From an uncultured Candidatus Peregrinibacteria bacterium (GTDB taxonomy: Bacteria; Patescibacteriota; JACMRA01): a DNA stretch of 53,473 nt. Every line of letters starts with the position of its first letter. Positions within the stretch are counted from its first letter, which is position 1. Both the position numbers and the translations under genes were made by a program. Under the pieces are notes generated by a model. It was given only the letters and a program-made list of their open reading frames with translations. It had not been told where the DNA came from and did no database searches. Location: contig CAKZLR010000051.1 in the NCBI GenBank assembly GCA_937127165.1, forward strand, positions 1 to 53,473. The letters are read 5' to 3'. Positions 17,249 through 25,487 of this stretch are shown here, piece by piece.

Positions 17249-18877
17249 TTAATTTCTTTGGTTTTTGTATAAAATTGATAAACAAAATATCAAGACTGAA
17301 AACCAAAAAATTCCTAATTCAAAAAACAGCATTAGCCAAAGATTGTGAATCGGTTGGTGTATACTCAAAGCAAGGTCAGAATTGTAGCTTCTGTGATAAA
17401 AGGGGTATTGACCTAACCCGATTCCAAAGATTTTTTGCCACCAAGGTAGTTGCCAAAAAGTTTCCCAAAACCTAACATATTCATTAATTCTAACCCAATC
17501 GCTACTATAACTATAGGCAAATCTAGAAAAAAATACGAATCCAAAAGTTATGATAAAACTAGATAGAATATACCATTTCTGTTTTATAAATTCAAAGATT
17601 TTAGTCTTTAGCAGTTCTGAGCTAAGGTTCTGTAAACCTATTTTTTGATCCAAAAAATAAACTAATATTAAAAAAATTAGGCTAATCCAAGCAATTCTAC
17701 TAAAACTTAAAACTACAATTGCTCCGCTAATTAGTTTTAACCACCAACTTAGGGATTTTAATCTGTAATTGGTATTGTATTTTTTAAGTAAAATTGCTAA
17801 CCAAAACCCTAAAATACCAACAAAACCAAGAATATTTGGATGTTGCATCAAACCGTAACCTCTTAGTAAGACTAAATAATAATCGCCTATAGGTTGTCTA
17901 GCTGTAAATCTGGTATTGAGAGACACTGGTGGTTCGCCTAAAAATTGTAATCCTAAATTGTGTCCAGTAATAACTTGACCAGTCGCTACTACTAGATTTT
18001 GAATAAAAAATAATGTTAATAAGAATAGAACACTGGTGAATAGAATTTTGGGAATGTTTTCGGTATAGTTTAGAATTTGCTTAAAAATGGACATCCCCGA
18101 AATAGTGATTTTTGTAGCTAATGAAGAGTTTTTAGAAGAAACAGAGGTTTGTTCAAAATTTAACCGGTCGTTTTTAAGAAAAGGTGTTAACAAATTTTGA
18201 CCAGATTGAACAGGTAATCTTTGAAAAGTGTTGATATCGTGTTTCAAGTATTTCCAATTATTAAAGTTTAGATTTTCTAATCCCGAATTAAACAAAAATG
18301 ATTTTTGAGATTTTATCTGAGAAAGTAAACTAGTTGGTTTTTGAAGTAAACCAGAAATAAAACCAAGCCAGATTATTTGAAAGATAACCCAAGCTAGCAA
18401 AACCCCAAAAGGGCTAGAAAGTAGCAAATGATCAAGTAAAGAGTATGCTCCTAAAACAATCAGCCAAATTTTGAATAGGGGTTGTCGAAACCATCGCCAA
18501 AAACCAACTAAAATTGCTAGCCACAGAACCAAATTTGACCAAAAAATAATCATACTAGCTAGCTCATCTAGGCTAGGGTTGGCTAGGTTGATTTGCCATA
18601 AAGAGATTGTTAACAGCCCTAAAACAAAAAATTTGTAGAGAATATTTTGTCGAAAAAGTTCAAAAAAGACTAGTATCAAAACAATTAAGTTGCCTAAAGA
18701 TAAGACAATATCCAAAAAGTTATTCACTAAAGAATAGCCTAAAAAAGGATTAAAATTTACAAATTTGGGCCACAACAAAGCTAAACAAGCAAGAAATAAA
18801 CAACTAGCCAAAACTAAATGCTTAAATAGATATTTAAGCTGAAATGTATTATATGTCACAACTTCTACATAAGTCAT
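17249..18877 (-). CDS. O-antigen ligase/polymerase-like multi-pass membrane protein
   Basis: This 542-residue protein has about twelve membrane helices and a large loop in the second half. The loop holds the WaaL/Wzy-type pattern: TARQPIGDYYLVLLRGYGLMQHPNILGFVG, then a helix with VVLSFSRIAWISLIFL, then a late WQKIFGIGLGQYP segment. Members of this family join or polymerise glycans on lipid carriers at the outer face of the membrane. Residues about 190-260 form a polar, lysine/asparagine-rich cytoplasmic loop that is unusually long. It is a lone gene, not part of a visible glycan cluster, so its substrate is unknown. Confidence 0.75.
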   Translation of the reverse strand: MTYVEVVTYNTFQLKYLFKHLVLASCLFLACLALLWPKFVNFNPFLGYSLVNNFLDIVLSLGNLIVLILVFFELFRQNILYKFFVLGLLTISLWQINLANPSLDELASMIIFWSNLVLWLAILVGFWRWFRQPLFKIWLIVLGAYSLLDHLLLSSPFGVLLAWVIFQIIWLGFISGLLQKPTSLLSQIKSQKSFLFNSGLENLNFNNWKYLKHDINTFQRLPVQSGQNLLTPFLKNDRLNFEQTSVSSKNSSLATKITISGMSIFKQILNYTENIPKILFTSVLFLLTLFFIQNLVVATGQVITGHNLGLQFLGEPPVSLNTRFTARQPIGDYYLVLLRGYGLMQHPNILGFVGILGFWLAILLKKYNTNYRLKSLSWWLKLISGAIVVLSFSRIAWISLIFLILVYFLDQKIGLQNLSSELLKTKIFEFIKQKWYILSSFIITFGFVFFSRFAYSYSSDWVRINEYVRFWETFWQLPWWQKIFGIGLGQYPFYHRSYNSDLALSIHQPIHNLWLMLFFELGIFWFSVLIFCLSILYKNQRN

Positions 18878-18977
18878 TTTTTATAAATTTGTCTAAAAGA
18901 TTATATCTTTATCAAAAATTTAAATTAAATTTAGTGTGGATATTCCGCACTAAAATGGTAGATAAATTTAAACAATC

Positions 18978-19005
18978 TTGACAAGATTAGTTATTAAGTT
19001 ATTAT
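18978..19005 (+). promoter_or_regulatory. Promoter for the LysW-like gene
   Basis: A -35 TTGACA (18978-18983) and a -10 TATTAT (19000-19005) are 16 bases apart. Transcription should start near 19012. This places an apparent upstream TTG start inside the promoter and supports the ATG at 19035. Confidence 0.7.
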
Positions 19006-19034
19006 TTTTTTACTTTTTGTTAAATTTTTTTATT

Positions 19035-19220
19035 ATGATTAAAGCTCAAAATCCAAACACAGAAGAATGGTTTGATCTACCCGAGGGTACTTTGGTCGGG
19101 GAGATAGTAACCGATCCTATAACAGGAGAAATGTTCGAAGTGGTCGCAATTGGAGATGGTAAAAACGGTGGAATCGCTACTTTAAGACTAGTAAATGTAG
19201 AAGAGGATTGGGGGCAATAA
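19035..19220 (+). CDS. LysW-like amino-group carrier protein without zinc finger, C-terminal Gln
   Basis: LysW is a small acidic protein whose C-terminal glutamate is joined to the amino group of aminoadipate or glutamate, protecting it during lysine or arginine synthesis. This 61-residue protein ends in EEDWGQ, almost the invariant LysW ending EDWGE, and its body (LPEGTLVGEIVTDP, then EMFEVVAI) aligns with LysW. It differs in two ways: the four zinc-binding cysteines are absent (there is no Cys at all) and the last residue is Gln, encoded CAA directly before TAA. The next gene is a clear LysX, the ligase that loads LysW. The start at 19035 is set by the promoter position. The family call is an inference from the ending and the neighbour. 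Confidence 0.7.
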   Translation: MIKAQNPNTEEWFDLPEGTLVGEIVTDPITGEMFEVVAIGDGKNGGIATLRLVNVEEDWGQ

Positions 19221-19400
19221 AAAGCATAAAACCATGATTTTTTTGGTTTGTTAATATGTGTTTTTAATACAAATTTGTTTTTGGTGTTGCCGTTTGCTGT
19301 AACTAGCTCTTTGTCAATATTTTTTCAAGTCAAATTAAAATTACAAAAAGCTAAAATTTTAAACGATTTTGAAATTAACATTTGCTACATTTGCTAAATT

Positions 19401-20240
19401 ATGAAAAAAATAGCACTCCTTCATACAGGAATTAGATTAGATGAAAAACTAATCATTGAGGCGGCTGAAAAACGACGTATTCATATTGAACTGGTCAATT
19501 TTAATGAAGTTATTTTAGACCCTCAGCAAATAGATTACTGGTTACAGTTTGATTGTCTTTTAGAAAGATGTGTCTCTACTGTAAAAGGTAACGCGGCGAT
19601 TGAATTTTTTAGTAATCTTGGACTTAGAATAGTAAATAATAAACAGATAATGAATATTTGTAACGACAAATTTCAGACCTCTACAATTTTAACAAAACAC
19701 AAAGTTCCTCACCTTAAATCCATTTTGGTTTTTGGGGAAAACCAGGTAAGACAGGCTGTTGATATGCTTGGTGGTTATCCTGTAGTTATTAAATCTAGGG
19801 AAGGTTCTTGGGGTAGATTTGTCAGTAAAGTTAATGATGAAGATTCTTTGGAGGCTATATTTGATCTTAGATGTCAGGTTGGAGTGACTCATCAAGCTCA
19901 CATCGTTCAAAAGTACATAAGTAAGAAAAATAACCGAGATATTAGGGCTGCTACTATAGATGGTAAAGTTGTGGCCGCAATATATCGCACTACAGAGCAC
20001 TGGATCACAAATACTGCTAGAGGGGCTAAAGCTACCTACTGCCCTATAGATGAAGATTTACAGAATATTTGTAAAATGGCTTCTGATGCAGTCGGTGGCG
20101 GAATTTTAGGAATAGATGTTTTTGAAACTGATACTGGTTATATTATCAACGAGATAAACCATACAATGGAGTACAAGAATGTACAAGCTGCTACAGGAAT
20201 CAACATTGCTGATAAAATTTTAGATTTTTGTGTTGGCTAA
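19401..20240 (+). CDS. lysX: LysX-type ATP-grasp ligase (LysW-amino acid ligase)
   Basis: LysX joins the alpha-amino group of an amino acid to the C-terminal Glu side chain of LysW using ATP. This 279-residue protein follows LysX along its whole length: LLERCVSTVKGNAA near 53, NDKFQTSTILTKH near 88, the ATP-binding VIKSREGSWGRFVSKV near 129, the substrate motif AAIYRTTEHWITNTARGAK near 192, and the metal site GIDVFETDTGYIINEINHTMEYKN near 237. It is a RimK-superfamily enzyme. It sits 180 bases after the LysW-like gene and directly before the bS6-bS18 gene. No lysZ, lysY, lysJ or lysK is in the window, so its product is unknown. Confidence 0.88.
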   Translation: MKKIALLHTGIRLDEKLIIEAAEKRRIHIELVNFNEVILDPQQIDYWLQFDCLLERCVSTVKGNAAIEFFSNLGLRIVNNKQIMNICNDKFQTSTILTKHKVPHLKSILVFGENQVRQAVDMLGGYPVVIKSREGSWGRFVSKVNDEDSLEAIFDLRCQVGVTHQAHIVQKYISKKNNRDIRAATIDGKVVAAIYRTTEHWITNTARGAKATYCPIDEDLQNICKMASDAVGGGILGIDVFETDTGYIINEINHTMEYKNVQAATGINIADKILDFCVG

Positions 20241-20396
20241 TTTTCAACTCATTTTTAGAATAATTTGGAAGGATATGCATTTTTTCATATCTAAAGTGAT
20301 AAATTAAAGTGATATTTCAATTAGTCAGAATTTTTTATTTGTAGTGTTTGCTAGTGAGCTTGATTTTTCGAAGCACAAAAAGTGAGCACTAAGCAC

Positions 20397-20425
20397 TTGA
20401 CAAAAGTAGATTTTGTCCTTAACCT
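20397..20425 (+). promoter_or_regulatory. Weak promoter candidate for the bS6-bS18 gene
   Basis: A consensus -35 TTGACA (20397-20402) is followed after 17 bases by TAACCT (20420-20425), a poor -10. The leader to the ATG at 20473 would be about 40 bases. Confidence 0.4.
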
Positions 20426-20472
20426 CCCAGTTCTATTAGCTTAAATTAGTTTGAAAACTATATATCTATAAT

Positions 20473-21072
20473 ATGATCGGCACCAATCAAATATATGAGT
20501 TATATTTCATTCTTAATCCAGAATTATCTGCTGAGCAAATAGATACCCAGATTTCTAAAATCTCTAAACTTGTAAAAGATGAAATAGGTGGAGAAAATAT
20601 AGAAATAGAAAAACAAGGTTTAAAAAGATTAGCTTATAGAGTCAAAAAACATTACAGTGGGTCTTATGTATTAATGAATTTTGAGCTAGAACTGGAAAAT
20701 TGTAAAAAAATTGGTAGTTTGGAGAAAAAATTAAATATAGAAAAAGAGGTTCTGCGATATATAATTCTTAATCAAACTGAATTTCTTATTCAAAAATCAA
20801 AAGAAAAACCTTCAGCCACGGAAATCAAGAGTCATAATGAATTAAATAAAAAAGCTAAGAGACCTAAAGACAGAAAATGTATAGTTAAACATATGGGTTT
20901 AAGAGTAATAGATTACAAAGATGTGGATTTCTTGCAACAGTTTGTGTCTCCATATGCTAAGATTTTCCACAGGGATAAAACCGGTACCGGTGCAAAGTTT
21001 CAAAGAAAAATAGCTAAAGCAGTAAAAAGAGCCAGACATATGGCCTTAATGCCTTTTACTCCTCAGGAGTAA
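20473..21072 (+). CDS. Fused small-subunit ribosomal proteins bS6 and bS18
   Basis: One uninterrupted 199-residue frame holds two ribosomal proteins that are normally separate. Residues 1-107 are bS6: IYELYFILNPELSAEQ, the KQGLKRLAYRVKKHYSGSYVLMNFEL core, and LNIEKEVLRYIIL. A lysine-rich linker (108-130) follows. Residues 131-195 are bS18: RKCIVKHMGLRVIDYKDVDFLQQFV, then KTGTGAKFQRKIAKAVKRARHMALMPFT. In most bacteria rpsF and rpsR are separate genes with ssb between them; here ssb is gone and the two are one chain. bS6 and bS18 bind each other on the 30S platform, so fusion is sterically plausible. There is no Shine-Dalgarno before the ATG. Confidence 0.93.
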   Translation: MIGTNQIYELYFILNPELSAEQIDTQISKISKLVKDEIGGENIEIEKQGLKRLAYRVKKHYSGSYVLMNFELELENCKKIGSLEKKLNIEKEVLRYIILNQTEFLIQKSKEKPSATEIKSHNELNKKAKRPKDRKCIVKHMGLRVIDYKDVDFLQQFVSPYAKIFHRDKTGTGAKFQRKIAKAVKRARHMALMPFTPQE

Positions 21073-21087
21073 CTCTTGTTTAAGAGT
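21072..21087 (+). terminator. Hairpin just after the bS6-bS18 gene
   Basis: A six-base perfect stem (ACTCTT / AAGAGT) with a GTTT loop begins at the last base of the stop codon. It is followed by AAAGATTTT rather than a clean T run, so termination is only possible, not certain. Confidence 0.35.
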
Positions 21088-21270
21088 AAAGATTTTACAT
21101 TTCAGTATTTGTTGTAGTTTACAAAGTTTAAAATCTACCTTGGTTAAGTGTTGCACTGGTGGTGGTATGTTTTTTGGGTTTGTTTAAGTTAATTTAGATT
21201 TAACCCATAAAAAACACTAGAATTTAGACATACAAACATACAAGAATATCGTCGGGATTACCATTAGTTA

Positions 21271-22455
21271 TTAGTTATTTTTCTGAAATTTGTATTTTTG
21301 CCACCATTCATCAAACTTGCCAGTGTTAATTTTTTGTCTTATTTTAGCTGTTAAATTATGATAAAATTCTAGATTATGCATTGTGGCTAATCTATAACCT
21401 AAGGTTTCTCTAGTTTTAAAGAGATGCCTTAAATAGCTTTTAGAATATTGTCTAAGCTCTGCGAAATTGGAGTTAGGATTGATTGGGTTAACGTCTGTTT
21501 CAAATTTTTTTTGTAAAATTCGTTCGGTAGTGTAAGTATTGTCATCAAGTTCAAAAAACAAGGTTCCATGCCTAGCGTTTCGGGTGGGGTAGACGCAGTC
21601 AAACAAATCAATACCATACCCCACGAATCTAACTAAGTCGGTAGGGGTTCCTACTCCCAATAAATGTTTGGGTTTGTAAGTTTCTAAAATACTAGTTTGA
21701 ATATCAACTTGGTTCCACCTGCTTTCTTCTGGTTCTGGTCCCATAGCCATACCGCCAATTGAATAACCCGGAAAATCTAGTTCTAGAATCATTTCTGCAG
21801 ACCTCTGGCGAAGATCCAAAAATCTTGCTCCTTGGGTTATACCAAAAAGAATGTTTTGTTTACCCGATTTGTCATAACCTTGTGAGCCTATCCATTTACC
21901 TTGGTGTAGTTTTATCCACTCCTTTTTGCTTCTTTTAGACCATCTAAAAGTTCTTTCAATTGCTTGTTCATTCAGCTTATAATTCGTTTCTTCTACTGGT
22001 AAATAGTCTAAAACTAAGGAAATATCGGAGTTGATGACAGTCTGAATTTGCATACTTTGTTCTGGACTAAAAAAAATCCTATCCCCACTTTCAGGTATAG
22101 TAAAGAGGATTCCTTCTTCGTTAGAAATATTATTTTTTCTGAGACTAAACATCTGAAAACCTCCAGAATCTGTTAAAATTGGTCCGTCCCAACTATTAAA
22201 TTGATGTAAACCTCCAAACTGTTTTAGCACTTTGATACCTGGTTTGAGCCATAAATGGTAAGTGTTACTGAGCAAAATTTGGGCTCCGGTGGTTTTTAAT
22301 TCCTTGTTAGTGAGAGTTTTAACTGTTCCAAGAGTGCCAATTGACATAAATGCTGGAGTATGCACAGTTCCGTGAACTAGGTTTAAGGTTCCAGTTCTAG
22401 CTTTAGTTTTTGGAGATTGCTGATGTATCTGAAAAATATTATACAAATATGCCAT
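21271..22455 (-). CDS. tgt: tRNA-guanine transglycosylase lacking the zinc cysteines
   Basis: TGT swaps guanine-34 of certain tRNAs for a 7-deazaguanine, the step that leads to queuosine. The 394-residue protein keeps the catalytic frame: TDSGGFQMFSL with Asp96, GITQGARFLDLR, GGMAMGP, and LFDCVYPTRNARHG with the nucleophile Asp286. Bacterial TGT binds structural zinc through a CxCxxC motif and a later His. Here those three cysteine positions read Ser329, Phe331 and Leu334, while the flanking YSKSYLRHLFK and the His360 of TMHN are retained. The DNA supports this reading without frameshift. No queuosine biosynthesis or transport gene is nearby, so it may use salvaged base or be altered in function. 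Confidence 0.9.
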   Translation of the reverse strand: MAYLYNIFQIHQQSPKTKARTGTLNLVHGTVHTPAFMSIGTLGTVKTLTNKELKTTGAQILLSNTYHLWLKPGIKVLKQFGGLHQFNSWDGPILTDSGGFQMFSLRKNNISNEEGILFTIPESGDRIFFSPEQSMQIQTVINSDISLVLDYLPVEETNYKLNEQAIERTFRWSKRSKKEWIKLHQGKWIGSQGYDKSGKQNILFGITQGARFLDLRQRSAEMILELDFPGYSIGGMAMGPEPEESRWNQVDIQTSILETYKPKHLLGVGTPTDLVRFVGYGIDLFDCVYPTRNARHGTLFFELDDNTYTTERILQKKFETDVNPINPNSNFAELRQYSKSYLRHLFKTRETLGYRLATMHNLEFYHNLTAKIRQKINTGKFDEWWQKYKFQKNN

Positions 22456-22682
22456 AACTGATGACAGTGGTTGAATTACTTTGTCTTTTTGGTCAAATAC
22501 TCAAAAAGTTTATTTTATCGATCATTCGGAACTAGCCTAAAATTTGGAAAATTAAATTACTATAAGTAGGGATTTAAATTGTTCTGTTTTTTGAGCATGT
22601 TAGTATTACTAAATTTAGATACAACTTAATGGCAATATTATATAACAATGTTGATTATAATTTGACTGTAATAATAATAAAA

Positions 22683-22711
22683 TTGACACAAAGCTGATTC
22701 TTGGCTAGAAT
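22683..22711 (+). promoter_or_regulatory. Promoter for mscS
   Basis: A -35 TTGACA (22683-22688) and a -10 TAGAAT (22706-22711) are separated by 17 bases. The leader to the ATG at 22747 would be about 29 bases and has no Shine-Dalgarno sequence. Confidence 0.75.
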
Positions 22712-22746
22712 CACCCTTTCTCTTTTAAAGAATTTTTATTATCATT

Positions 22747-23847
22747 ATGTTTAGTAAATTCGATGCTTATTTAGAAAGTATACCTTTTTTTAATTTAACA
22801 ATCTTTGGCAATACTTTAGCTAAGTATATTGTTGCAATTATAATTTTTACCTTTATTTTTATATTTTCACATTTTACTAAAAAAACACTACAAGGCAAAA
22901 TTAATGAGTATGAAAATCAGGATAAAAATAAACTAATTCATATTTTACACAATTTAATCTCGGTAATTAACTTACCTTTTTACTTTATTGTCTCTCTGTA
23001 TTTTTCTCTCAGATATTTAGACATAAGTCCTACACTGAATACTTATCTGACAATATGTATTACTACTGTGATTTACTTTTATTTAGGTTTAGGTTTACAA
23101 AAAGCAGTAGAGTCGATTTTAGATGCTTTGACTACCGCTGAAGGAGGGGAGGAAACCAATAATAATGGTAAAAATAACTTAGATCCGGGAACTGCAGATT
23201 TTTTAGGAAAATTTATTTCCATTATTATCTGGACAATTCTGTTTTTGATTATTCTTCAAAATTTAGGGTTTGATATAACTGCCTTACTTGGTGGTTTAGG
23301 GATTGCTGGTATTATCGTTGCTTTTGCTATGCAAAACATATTGTCTGATATTTTTACTTATTTTACAATCAACCTTGATAAACCGTTCAAAAAAGGAGAT
23401 TTTATTATAGTTGGGAACGATATGGGAACTGTTACAAATGTAGGCATCAAAAACACCAGAATAAAAACTTTGCAGGGACAAGATTTAGTAATAACTAACA
23501 AAGAATTGACTAATTCAAGAATCAACAATTATACCAACATGGAAAGACGAAGGGTTGTGATTAAATTTGGTGTAACTTATTCCACTTCCGTGGAACACTT
23601 AACACAGATACCAGTCTACATCAAAGATATTATAGATGCTAAACAAATAACCACTTTTGATCGAGCTCATCTGAAAGAGCTAGGGGAATATAGCATCAAT
23701 TTTGAAGTCGTATATCATGTGGAGACACCTATTTACGACAGTTATATGGATATCAATCAAGAGATTTTACTCGAGCTAATCAAGAAATTTAGAGATGAAA
23801 AAATCGATTTTGCTTTTCCTACTTCTACTGTGTATTTGGTAAAATAG
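22747..23847 (+). CDS. mscS: Small-conductance mechanosensitive channel
   Basis: MscS-family channels open under membrane tension and release solutes during osmotic downshock. This 366-residue protein has membrane helices at about 22-42, 70-90, 98-118 and 153-173, then the pore helix with LGGLGIAGIIVAFAMQNILSDIF near 190. The beta domain follows: DKPFKKGDFIIVGNDMGTVTNVGIKNTRIKTLQGQDLVITNKEL, the best-conserved signature of the family, with a C-terminal alpha/beta domain to the end. An extra glycine/asparagine-rich loop (GGEETNNNGKNN, about 133-144) precedes the last helices. It has its own promoter and stands alone. Confidence 0.92.
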   Translation: MFSKFDAYLESIPFFNLTIFGNTLAKYIVAIIIFTFIFIFSHFTKKTLQGKINEYENQDKNKLIHILHNLISVINLPFYFIVSLYFSLRYLDISPTLNTYLTICITTVIYFYLGLGLQKAVESILDALTTAEGGEETNNNGKNNLDPGTADFLGKFISIIIWTILFLIILQNLGFDITALLGGLGIAGIIVAFAMQNILSDIFTYFTINLDKPFKKGDFIIVGNDMGTVTNVGIKNTRIKTLQGQDLVITNKELTNSRINNYTNMERRRVVIKFGVTYSTSVEHLTQIPVYIKDIIDAKQITTFDRAHLKELGEYSINFEVVYHVETPIYDSYMDINQEILLELIKKFRDEKIDFAFPTSTVYLVK

Positions 23848-24167
23848 AGTGGGTTAAAAGAAAATAAAATTAGGGGAATAAAATTTATTTTAAGAGATAA
23901 CTTAATTTCATACAGCAATCTGGAAACATAGGGTAATGTAAAAACAAACAGGTAAATTCAAATTAATTAAAGTTTAATTACACTCTATTCTAGATTATCT
24001 TTAATTTACAAAGAAAGTAATTAATAGACTTGAACGGCTTGAAAGAAGTTTTACAAATATCAGTAAAGTAGTTAAAGAAACTAAATTAGTCGAATTAAAC
24101 AAGCTGATATGGATAAAAAACCTAGTCTTATAAGGTAATTATAAGGTAAAATTAAAAATATAAGAAT
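23848..24167. other. Gap of 320 bases between mscS and ruvB
   Basis: No annotated gene. A short plus-strand frame at about 24000-24130 without a normal start codon reads like a worn helical peptide (NRLERLERSFTNISKVVKE). It could be a remnant; I cannot assign it. Confidence 0.35.
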
Positions 24168-25214
24168 TTACATCAACCTAATTACCGCATCATCATCAAA
24201 ATTTCTGATAAAATCCTTACCTTTTGGGGTTAGTTTACGACCGCTACTGTCTTTTTCAACAAAGCCAAGATGGATCAAAAACGGCTCATTAACCAATTCC
24301 AAAGTCTCACTCTCCTCCATTAAAATAGCACTGAGTGAAGATAAGGACAAACTACCATTTTGTAGAGCTCTAAGATAAGCTAAGTCAGTTTTAGTTAGGC
24401 CTTTTTCGTAGATACCAAGTTTAAGCAAAAATTCCTCGGCTTTAGCTCTGTCAATTTCCGTTAACTTATTTACAGTCTGTAAATCTACAAATCTTTTGAG
24501 GATATTATTAGCAATACGAGGCACTCCTCTAGATCGTCGACAAATCAACATTTTTGCCTCATCTGTCATTTTCAGGTTTAAAATTTTAGTATTTCTTTCC
24601 ACTAGTGTCAACATGTCGCTTTCGGAATATGGATCTAATCGAAATATGGTTGTAAAACGATCTCGTAAAGGTTTAGACAATTTACCAATCTGAGTTGTGG
24701 CTCCAACTAAGACAAAAGGCTCTAAATCAATTTTCATTGTAGTTGCTCCCTGACCCTTACCAATCAAAATATCTACTTTACCATCTTCCATTGCACTGTA
24801 CAAAGACTCTTCCAACGGGGCTCTAAGTCTGTGGACCTCGTCAATGAACAAGACCGTGTTTGGCTCCAAATTTACTAACAAACTTACCAAGTCACCAACT
24901 TTCTGTAGGTTGGTTGCGGTTACCGTTTTTAATTTGCATTTTAATTCAGTCGAGATAAGGCTTGCCAAAGTGGTTTTACCAAGACCAGGAGGTCCATAAA
25001 ATAAAATATGTTCTGGCAAAGTATTTCTTATTTTGGCAGAATTAAGAATCAGACTAAGCTGAGCAATCAGTTTTTCTTGTCCAATATATTCAGCTAAACA
25101 TTTAGGCCGTAATTTTAAGCTATCATTTTTTTCTACTAAAATCGTTATCTCTTCTACTACTTGAGAATTGTTTTTTTTTGCTTGTAATACCTTATTATCC
25201 GAGGAAATAATCAT
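24168..25214 (-). CDS. ruvB: Holliday-junction branch-migration ATPase RuvB
   Basis: RuvB hexamers drive branch migration of Holliday junctions with RuvA. The 348-residue protein is complete. It has the N-terminal LRPKCLAEYIGQEKLIAQL motif near 36, Walker A FYGPPGLGKTTLASL near 69, Walker B VLFIDEVHRL near 118, sensor 1 GATTQIGKLSKPLRDRF near 172 with the arginine finger region, sensor 2 RSRGVPRIANN, and the C-terminal winged-helix ending with GRKLTPKGKDFI. A 22-base perfect palindrome lies 12 bases upstream of the start codon and may be an operator. ruvA and ruvC are not adjacent. Confidence 0.96.
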   Translation of the reverse strand: MIISSDNKVLQAKKNNSQVVEEITILVEKNDSLKLRPKCLAEYIGQEKLIAQLSLILNSAKIRNTLPEHILFYGPPGLGKTTLASLISTELKCKLKTVTATNLQKVGDLVSLLVNLEPNTVLFIDEVHRLRAPLEESLYSAMEDGKVDILIGKGQGATTMKIDLEPFVLVGATTQIGKLSKPLRDRFTTIFRLDPYSESDMLTLVERNTKILNLKMTDEAKMLICRRSRGVPRIANNILKRFVDLQTVNKLTEIDRAKAEEFLLKLGIYEKGLTKTDLAYLRALQNGSLSLSSLSAILMEESETLELVNEPFLIHLGFVEKDSSGRKLTPKGKDFIRNFDDDAVIRLM

Positions 25215-25225
25215 AGTTTTCTAAA

Positions 25226-25247
25226 ACTACTAACTATAGTTAGTAGT
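25226..25247. promoter_or_regulatory. Perfect 22-base palindrome upstream of ruvB, possible operator
   Basis: The half-site ACTACTAACTA is followed directly by its exact reverse complement. It lies 12 bases before the ruvB ATG, where a repressor would block transcription or early elongation. It does not match the LexA boxes I know. Confidence 0.55.
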
Positions 25248-25487
25248 AACTAAAGTCTAAACTACCTAATTTGTCAAACTTTTAGTCAAATAGTTTATAA
25301 GTACTCACTACGCTTGTTACAAAACTTTTTTAACGTTCAAAAAAAGTTTGTTTTATATAATTTGTTCTTTAATATTTGATTAGACAAGAATATCGCACTT
25401 AAACTAAAACAGATAGATAATATTTGAAAATGGTATTCCAAGTGGTAAATTAATCTTTAAAATATTTTTTCCTGACATTTATATCTT

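Noticed and set aside
18978..19034. A TTG start giving the LysW-like protein a 19-residue hydrophobic leader
   Set aside because: The TTG is the first half of a TTGACA -35 box with a TATTAT -10 at the right distance; transcription would start after it.
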